The position numbers and the translations under genes were made by a program. From the NCBI GenBank assembly GCA_943735955.1, contig OX030955.1, forward strand, positions 13,419,383-13,483,382: 64,000 nucleotides of DNA. The letters are read 5' to 3'. Position 1 is the first letter of the stretch. Each line of letters starts with the position of its first letter. Below are positions 60,001-64,000 of the stretch, one piece after another. The notes below the pieces were generated by a model. The model saw only the letters and a list, made by a program, of their open reading frames with translations. It did no database searches and had not been told where the DNA came from. This stretch comes from Piscicola geometra. Its lineage: Eukaryota > Annelida > Clitellata > Hirudinida > Piscicolidae.

Positions 60001-63000
60001 GACTACTGTATCAATGAGGACAACAGAATCAACAAGTGTGCCAACTGCTGTATCGACAACAGTGCCGACTACTGTATCAATGATGACAACAGAATCAACA
60101 AGTGTGCCAACTGCTGTATCGACAACAGTGCCGACTACTGTATTAATGATGACAACAGAATCAACAAGTGTGCCAACTGCTGTATCGACAACAGTGCCGA
60201 CTACTGTATTAATGATGACAACAGAATCAACAAGTGTGCCAACTGCTGTATCGACAACAGTGCCGACTACTGTATCAATGCTGACAACAGAATCAACAAG
60301 TGTGCCAACTGCTGTATCGACAACAGTGCCGACTACTGTATCAATGATGACAACAGAATCAACAAGTTTGCCAACTGCTGTATCGACAACAGTGCCGACT
60401 ACTGTATTAATGATGACAACAGAATCAACAAGTGTGCCAACTGCTGTATCGACAACAGTGCCGACTACTGTATCAATGAGGACAACAGAATCAACAAGTG
60501 TGCCAACTGCTGTATCGACAACAGTGCCGACTACTGTATCAATGATGACAACAGAATCAACAAGTGTGCCAACTGCTGTATCGACAACAGTGCCGACTAC
60601 TGTATTAATGATGACAACAGAATCAACAAGTGTGCCAACTGCTGTATCGACAACAGTGCCGACTACTGTATTAATGATGACAACAGAATCAACAAGTGTG
60701 CCAACTGCTGTATCGACAACAGTGCCGACTACTGTATCAATGCTGACAACAGAATCAACAAGTGTGCCAACTGCTGTATCGACAACAGTTCCGACTACTG
60801 TATCAATGATGACAACAGAATCAACAAGTGTGCCAACTGCTGTATCGACAAAAGTGCCGACTACTGTATCAATGATGACAACAGAATCAACAAGTGTGTT
60901 AACTGCTGTATCGACAACAGTGCCGACTACTGTATTAATGATGACAACAGAATCAACAAGTGTGCCAACTGCTGTATCGACAACAGTGCCGACTACTGTA
61001 TCAATGATGACAACAGAATCAACAAGTGTCCCAACTGCTTTATCGACAACATTGCCGACTACTGTATCAATGATGACAACAGAATCAACAAGTGTGCCAA
61101 CTGCTGTATCGACAACAGTGCCGACTACTGTATTAATGATGACAACAGAATCAACAAGTGTGCCAACTGCTGTATCGACAACAGTGCCGACTACCTTATC
61201 AATGATGACAACAGAATCAACAAGTGTGCCAACTGCTGTATCGACAACAGTGCCGACTACTGTATCAATGATGACAACAGAATCAACAAGTGTGCCAACT
61301 GCTGTATCGACAACAGTGCCGACTACTGTATTAATGATGACAACAGAATCAACAAGTGTGCCAACTGCTGTATCGACAACAGTGCCGACTACCTTATCAA
61401 TGATGACAACAGATTCAACAAGTGTGCCAACTGCTGTATCGACAACAGTGCCGACTACTGTATCAATGATGACAACAGAATCAACAAGTGTGCCAACTGC
61501 TGAATCGACAACAGTGTCGACTACTGTATCAATGATGACAACAGAATCAACAAGTGTGCCAACTGCTGTATCGACAACAGTGCCGACTACTGTATCAATG
61601 ATGACAACAGAATCAACAAGTGTGCCAACTGTTGTATCGACAACAGTGCCGACTACTGTATCAATGATGACAACAGAATCAACAAGTGTGCCAACTGCTG
61701 TATCGACAACAGTGCCGACTACTGTATCAATGATGACAACAGAATCAACAAGTGTGCCAACTGCTGTATCGACAACAGTGCCGACTACTGTATCAATGAG
61801 GACAACAGAATCAACAAGTGTGCCAACTGCTGTATCGACAACAGTGCCGACTACTGTATCAATGATGACAACAGAATCAACAAGTGTGCCAACTGCTGTA
61901 TCGACAACAGTGCCGACTACTGTATTAATGATGACAACAGAATCAACAAGTGTGCCAACTGCTGTATCGACAACAGTGCCGACTACTGTATTAATGATGA
62001 CAACAGAATCAACAAGTGTGCCAACTGCTGTATCGACAACAGTGCCGACTACTGTATCAATGCTGACAACAGAATCAACAAGTGTGCCAACTGCTGTATC
62101 GACAACAGTGCCGACTACTGTATCAATGATGACAACAGAATCAACAAGTTTGCCAACTGCTGTATCGACAACAGTGCCGACTACTGTATTAATGATGACA
62201 ACAGAATCAACAAGTGTGCCAACTGCTGTATCGACAACAGTGCCGACTACCTTATCAATGATGACAACAGATTCAACAAGTGTGCCAACTGCTGTATCGA
62301 CAACAGTGCCGACTACTGTATCAATGATGACAACAGAATCAACAAGTGTGCCAACTGATGTATCGACAACAGTGCCGACTACTGTATCAATGATGACAAC
62401 AGAATCAACAAGTGTGCCAACTGCTGTATCGACAACAGTGCCGACTACTGTATCAATGATGACAACAGAATCAACAAGTGTGCCAACTGCTGTATCGACA
62501 ACAGTGCCGACTACTGTATCAATGATGACAACAGAATCAACAAGTGTGCCAACTGCTGTATCGACAACAGTGCCGACTACTGTATCAATGATGACAACAG
62601 AATCAACAAGTGTGCCAACTGCTGTATCGACAACAGTGCCGACTACTGTATCAATGATGACAACAGAATCAACAAGTGTGCCAACTGCTGTATCGACAAC
62701 AGTGCCGACTACTGTATCAATGATGACAACAGAATCAAAAAGTGTGCCAACTGCTGTATCGACAACAGTGCCGACTACTGTATCAATGATGACAACAGAA
62801 TCAACAAGTGTGCCAACTGCTGTAACGACAACAGTGCCGACTACTGTATCAATGATGACAACAAAATCAACAAGTGTGCCAACTGCTGTATCGACAACAG
62901 TGCCGACTACTGTATCAATGATGACAACAGAATCAACAAGTGTGCCAACTGCTGTATCGACAACAGTGCCGACTACTGTATCAATGATGACAACAGAATC

Positions 63001-64000
63001 AACAAGTGTCCCAACTGCTTTATCGACAACAGTGCCGACTACTGTATCAATGATGACAACAGAATCAACAAGTGTGCCAACTGCTGTATCGACAACAGTG
63101 CCGACTACTGTATCAATGATGACAACAGAATCAACAAGTGTGCCAACTGCTGTATCGACAACAGTGCCGACTACTGTATCAATGAGGACAACAGAATCAA
63201 CAAGTGTGCCAACTGCTGTATCGACAACAGTGCCGACTACTGTATCAATGATGACAACAGAATCAACAAGTGTGCCAACTGCTGTATCGACAACAGTGCC
63301 GACTACTGTATTAATGATGACAACAGAATCAACAAGTGTGCCAACTGCTGTATCGACAACAGTGCCGACTACTGTATTAATGATGACAACAGAATCAACA
63401 AGTGTGCCAACTGCTGTATCGACAACAGTGCCGACTACTGTATCAATGCTGACAACAGAATCAACAAGTGTGCCAACTGCTGTATCGACAACAGTGCCGA
63501 CTACTGTATCAATGATGACAACAGAATCAACAAGTTTGCCAACTGCTGTATCGACAACAGTGCCGACTACTGTATTAATGGTGACAACAGAATCAACAAG
63601 TGTGCCAACTGCTGTATCGACAACAGTGCCGACTACCTTATCAATGATGACAACAGATTCAACAAGTGTGCCAACTGCTGTATCGACAACAGTGCCGACT
63701 ACTGTATCAATGATGACAACAGAATCAACAAGTGTGCCAACTGATGTATCGACAACAGTGCCGACTACTGTATCAATGATGACAACAGAATCAACAAGTG
63801 TGCCAACTGCTGTATCGACAACAGTGCCGACTACTGTATCAATGATGACAACAGAATCAACAAGTGTGCCAACTGCTGTATCGACAACAGTGCCGACTAC
63901 TGTATCAATGATGACAACAGAATCAACAAGTGTGCCAACTGCTGTATCGACAACAGTGCCGACTACTGTATCAATGATGACAACAGAATCAACAAGTGTG
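2..64000 (+). CDS. Giant mucin-like Thr/Ser/Pro-rich repeat protein, internal fragment (open at both ends)
   Basis: Frame +2 reads through all 21,333 codons without a stop that I can find, so the gene's true start and end lie outside. Each 22-residue unit is octet STSVPTAV, octet STTVPTTV and hexamer SMMTTE: 12 of 22 residues are Ser/Thr and 14 of 22 are Ser/Thr/Pro, with one Glu, two Met and no Cys, Asn, Gly or aromatic residue in the consensus. That is the signature of PTS domains in mucins and similar O-glycosylated surface proteins; about 11,600 Ser/Thr are visible. Common variants are conservative or composition-preserving (Val GTG to GTC or GTT, Thr ACT to ACA, Thr to Ser, Val to Leu or Ala), with some Lys (Thr, Ser or Glu to Lys). 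The only length change adds 24 bp, one octet. No signal peptide, membrane segment, Cys knot or von Willebrand-type domain is visible; these would have to lie outside. ATG ATG occurs in nearly every unit, so no start can be chosen. Alternatives: yeast-flocculin-like or bacterial adhesin repeat, or a non-coding satellite that is open by chance. The product class is inferred from composition only. Confidence 0.6.
9205..10700. repeat. Segmental duplicate, left copy (paired with 13,825-15,320; offset 4,620 bp = 70 units)
   Basis: A series of uncommon variants recurs exactly 4,620 bp downstream: AAC for GAC at 9211/13831, GGT at 9325/13945, GTC with AGATTC at 9571/14191, GCCTAC near 9859/14479, AATAAT near 10030/14650, GGT at 10249/14869, GTC at 10495/15115, AAC at 10531/15151 and TTT at 10645/15265. 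The left copy then carries two private TGT to TAT changes at 10,732 and 10,747 that the right copy lacks. Edges are approximate because consensus units cannot be placed. Confidence 0.8.
13825..15320. repeat. Segmental duplicate, right copy (paired with 9,205-10,700)
   Basis: This carries the same ordered set of rare variants as 9,205-10,700, 70 units later. Its left end is preceded by a 9-unit (594-bp) partial repeat of the same haplotype: AAC at 13237/13831, GGT at 13351/13945 and GTC-AGATTC at 13597/14191. The left end has therefore been duplicated again locally after the larger event. Confidence 0.75.
14490..16610. repeat. 16-unit (1,056-bp) tandem duplication
   Basis: Variant pairs 1,056 bp apart define two adjacent copies, about 14,490-15,550 and 15,550-16,610: TAT 14506/15562 (and again 16618 at the next boundary), AATAAT 14650/15706, GGT 14869/15925, GTC 15115/16171, AAC 15151/16207, TTT 15265/16321 and AAT for AAC 15403/16459. 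The GCCTAC variant near 14,479 has no partner at 15,535 and the expected AATAAT near 16,762 is absent, which bounds the copies. Confidence 0.85.
18890..22717. repeat. 29-unit (1,914-bp) tandem duplication, two copies
   Basis: Copies lie at about 18,890-20,803 and 20,804-22,717. Matching rare variants 1,914 bp apart: AGCGCC 18985/20899, TTC for ATC 19042/20956, AGT for AGA 19477/21391, TGTAAC about 19,834/21,748, GAG for GAT about 19,864/21,778, ACT...GGC about 19,975-19,981/21,889-21,895, and GTCAAAAGA 20791/22705. Outside these limits the pairing fails (18,877 versus 20,791; 20,899 versus 22,813). I found no difference between copies at the markers checked, so the duplication looks recent. 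Confidence 0.9.
23970..28721. repeat. 36-unit (2,376-bp) tandem duplication with nested 27-unit repeats
   Basis: Copies lie at about 23,970-26,345 and 26,346-28,721. Pairs 2,376 bp apart: CTT 24013/26389, TGTAAC 24058/26434, TAA in frame +1 24076/26452, GCG 24268/26644 and 26050/28426, TTT...GGC about 25,375/27,751 and AAAATC 26341/28717. Nested within are 27-unit (1,782-bp) pairings, such as AAAATC 24559/26341 and 26935/28717 and GCG 24268/26050. The haplotype continues to about 30.3 kb with altered spacing (27,751 to 29,731 is 30 units). Confidence 0.88.
31375..34278. repeat. 22-unit (1,452-bp) tandem duplication
   Basis: Copies lie at about 31,375-32,826 and 32,827-34,278. Pairs 1,452 bp apart: AAAAAG 31825/33277, GTT for ATC 32002/33454, TTT for TGT 32263/33715 and AAAATC 32809/34261. 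A third, partial copy follows with one unit fewer (21 units): AAAAAG 33277/34663 and AGTTCC 33373/34759. Confidence 0.88.
34800..41850. repeat. Array segment with the linked TTCC, AAAAGT, GTT haplotype every 23-29 units
   Basis: Three successive units with AGTTCC, GACAAAAGT and TGTGTTAAC recur as a block. The GTT (CC to TT, Pro to Leu in frame +2) is seen at 34870, 36388, 38302, 40216 and 41800, at intervals of 23, 29, 29 and 24 units. A further block has GTATTAAT, TGTCCC with CTTTATC, then ATT and CTT units. ACTTCTGT variants (Ala to Ser) occur near 35,932, 37,912 and 39,760. These are successive diverging copies of an ancestral block of roughly 1.9 kb. Confidence 0.8.
41500..45600. repeat. 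Four-copy block family marked by TGG
   Basis: The rare T57G change (TGG in frame +1; Val GTA to Gly GGA in frame +2) occurs at 41701, 42427, 43681 and 45199 and nowhere else that I saw. Each is preceded by AAAATC (41521, 42247, 43501 and 45019) and a GACAACTGT unit, and followed by AAAAGT, GTTAAC, GTATTAAT/AGAATTAAC and TGTCCC/CTTCATC units. Spacings are 11, 19 and 23 units. The 11-unit copy is an internally deleted version of the longer block. Confidence 0.85.
48775..48864 (+). repeat. Length-variant unit of 90 bp: one extra octet from a 24-bp tandem duplication
   Basis: This unit has the 24-bp segment at 48,802-48,825 repeated exactly at 48,826-48,849. It is the only length-variant unit I found in the window. 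The duplicated segment starts at TGC TGT ATT GAC and ends at GCC GAC. Both copies carry ATT in place of the usual ATC, so the duplication came after that change, which is common in neighbouring units (for example near 48,150). In frame +2 the unit gains eight residues and reads as three successive octets before the hexamer: STSVPTAV, LTTVPTAV, LTTVPTTV. The reading frame is kept. The middle octet is a hybrid, with the start of octet B and the Thr-Ala-Val end of octet A, as expected from slippage or unequal exchange between the two octets. Confidence 0.95.
48865..57600. repeat. Array segment F1 after the octet insertion: GTTAAC blocks, then GATTC/ATTGAC blocks
   Basis: Phase is shifted by 24 relative to the left part, but frame +2 is unchanged. 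GTTAAC units occur near 49,414, 49,930, 50,404, 50,932, 51,856, 52,780 and 53,572. Between about 52.2 and 57.5 kb a recurring run has AACTGTTGT, ATTAAT, CTTATC with AGATTC, TGTATTGAC, TGTCCC, TGTGCTAAC and GACAACTGT units in that order. Frame +1 has a TGA at 53,383. No length variant is seen. Confidence 0.75.
57600..64000. repeat. Array segment F2: 20-, 27- and 21-unit block copies at the right edge
   Basis: The linked pair TGA (TGT to TGA in frame +1) with AGTGTCGAC occurs at 58399, 59719 and 61501, and once earlier at 53383. AATGCT units (Met ATG to Leu CTG in frame +2) are at 58960, 60280, 60742, 62062 and 63448, and appear only here. AAGTTT is at 60367, 62149 and 63535; TGATGT (Ala to Asp in frame +2) is at 62356 and 63742. 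Spacings of 1,320, 1,782 and 1,386 bp show three overlapping duplication events, the last running up to the window edge. Confidence 0.82.

Larger units (their letters stand above)
1..64000. repeat. 66-bp tandem repeat array, about 970 units, spanning the whole window
   Basis: The unit starts with gacaacaga at base 1 and recurs every 66 bases without interruption. Lines 660 bases apart (10 units) stay in the same phase up to 48,181. After the 24-bp duplication at 48,802-48,849 the phase moves once, by 24, and then holds to 64,000. The array ends 22 bases into its last unit. Unit composition is A23 C16 G13 T14 (about 44% GC). Copies are near identical, usually zero to three substitutions from consensus. 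Recurrent variants, by unit offset: G22C, CC23-24TT, A2T, T45C, C54T, C60T, TG55-56CT, G8A, GT18-19AG, C42A, G46T, T52A, A10T, G32T. There are no spacers, no unique insertions and no mobile elements, so no stretch of the window is non-repeat DNA. An array edge is not seen on either side. Confidence 0.99.

Noticed and set aside
1..64000. Antisense open frame with a Val/Asp/Thr-rich repeat.
   Set aside because: No consensus codon can become an antisense stop by one substitution, so openness is expected without selection. No start codon is present. Kept as a finding, not as a gene.
1..64000. CRISPR array.
   Set aside because: Units are contiguous, with no variable spacers between conserved repeats; every base belongs to the 66-bp unit.
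1..64000. Centromeric or telomeric satellite.
   Set aside because: The unit is not a telomere motif, and 66 bp is not a typical nucleosome-scale centromere period. I could not recognise a CENP-B-like box. A non-coding satellite remains the main alternative, but nothing specific supports a centromere role.
1..64000. Remaining frames (+3 and the other two minus frames).
   Set aside because: Each contains stops in nearly every unit (for example TGA TGA in +3), so no coding region is possible there.

Overview
The whole 64,000-base window is one uninterrupted tandem array of a 66-bp unit, about 970 copies, with no flanking unique sequence at either end. Unit phase holds from base 1 to the end apart from one 24-bp in-phase duplication at 48,802-48,849. 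I see no RNA gene, mobile element, CRISPR array, promoter, origin or terminator, and no second gene.

Sixty-six is a multiple of three, so each reading frame repeats a fixed 22-residue peptide. Frame +2 (codons starting at base 2) has no stop that I can find over all 21,333 codons and runs off both edges. Its unit is two octets, STSVPTAV and STTVPTTV, followed by the hexamer SMMTTE: 8 Thr, 4 Ser, 2 Pro, 4 Val, 2 Met, 1 Ala, 1 Glu, no Cys, no aromatic residue. This is the composition of a mucin-type PTS domain (dense O-glycosylation). My main call is that the window lies inside one giant mucin-like or cell-surface repeat protein gene whose start, stop and functional end domains are outside the window. 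By average residue mass the visible part alone would be roughly 2.1 MDa of polypeptide.

The coding call is not certain. The antisense frame complementary to frame +1 is also open (a Val/Asp/Thr-rich peptide), but no single substitution in the consensus can create a stop there, so its openness carries little information. Frame +1 (Cys/Asn/Asp-rich) is open only to 24,078 and then has at least 12 stops. Evidence for +2: no stops, no frame-breaking length change among about 970 units, and an in-frame one-octet duplication as the only length variant. Evidence against: variants do not concentrate at third codon positions of +2, so a non-coding minisatellite remains possible.

Layout by linked variant markers: (A) 1 to about 18.9 kb, with AAAGGT units (17 seen) next to AGCGCC units, and a 16-unit tandem duplication at 14.5-16.6 kb. 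(B) 18.9-22.8 kb, a 29-unit (1,914-bp) tandem duplication. (C) 24.0-30.3 kb, nested 27- and 36-unit duplications carrying linked TAA, CTT, GCG and GGC variants. (D) 31.4-34.8 kb, a 22-unit (1,452-bp) duplication. (E) 34.8-48.8 kb, families marked by GTT-for-GCC and, at 41.7-45.2 kb, by TGG. (F) 48.8-64 kb, after the octet insertion, with 20-, 27- and 21-unit families towards the right edge. Spacings are always whole multiples of 66 but vary widely, which points to repeated unequal exchange rather than one fixed higher-order unit.

Organism: GC content of the unit is 29/66 (about 44%). Nothing is species-diagnostic. A very long intronless PTS repeat suggests a eukaryote (large repeat exon of a mucin-like gene) in a long-read assembly, but giant repeat adhesins of bacteria cannot be excluded from this window.
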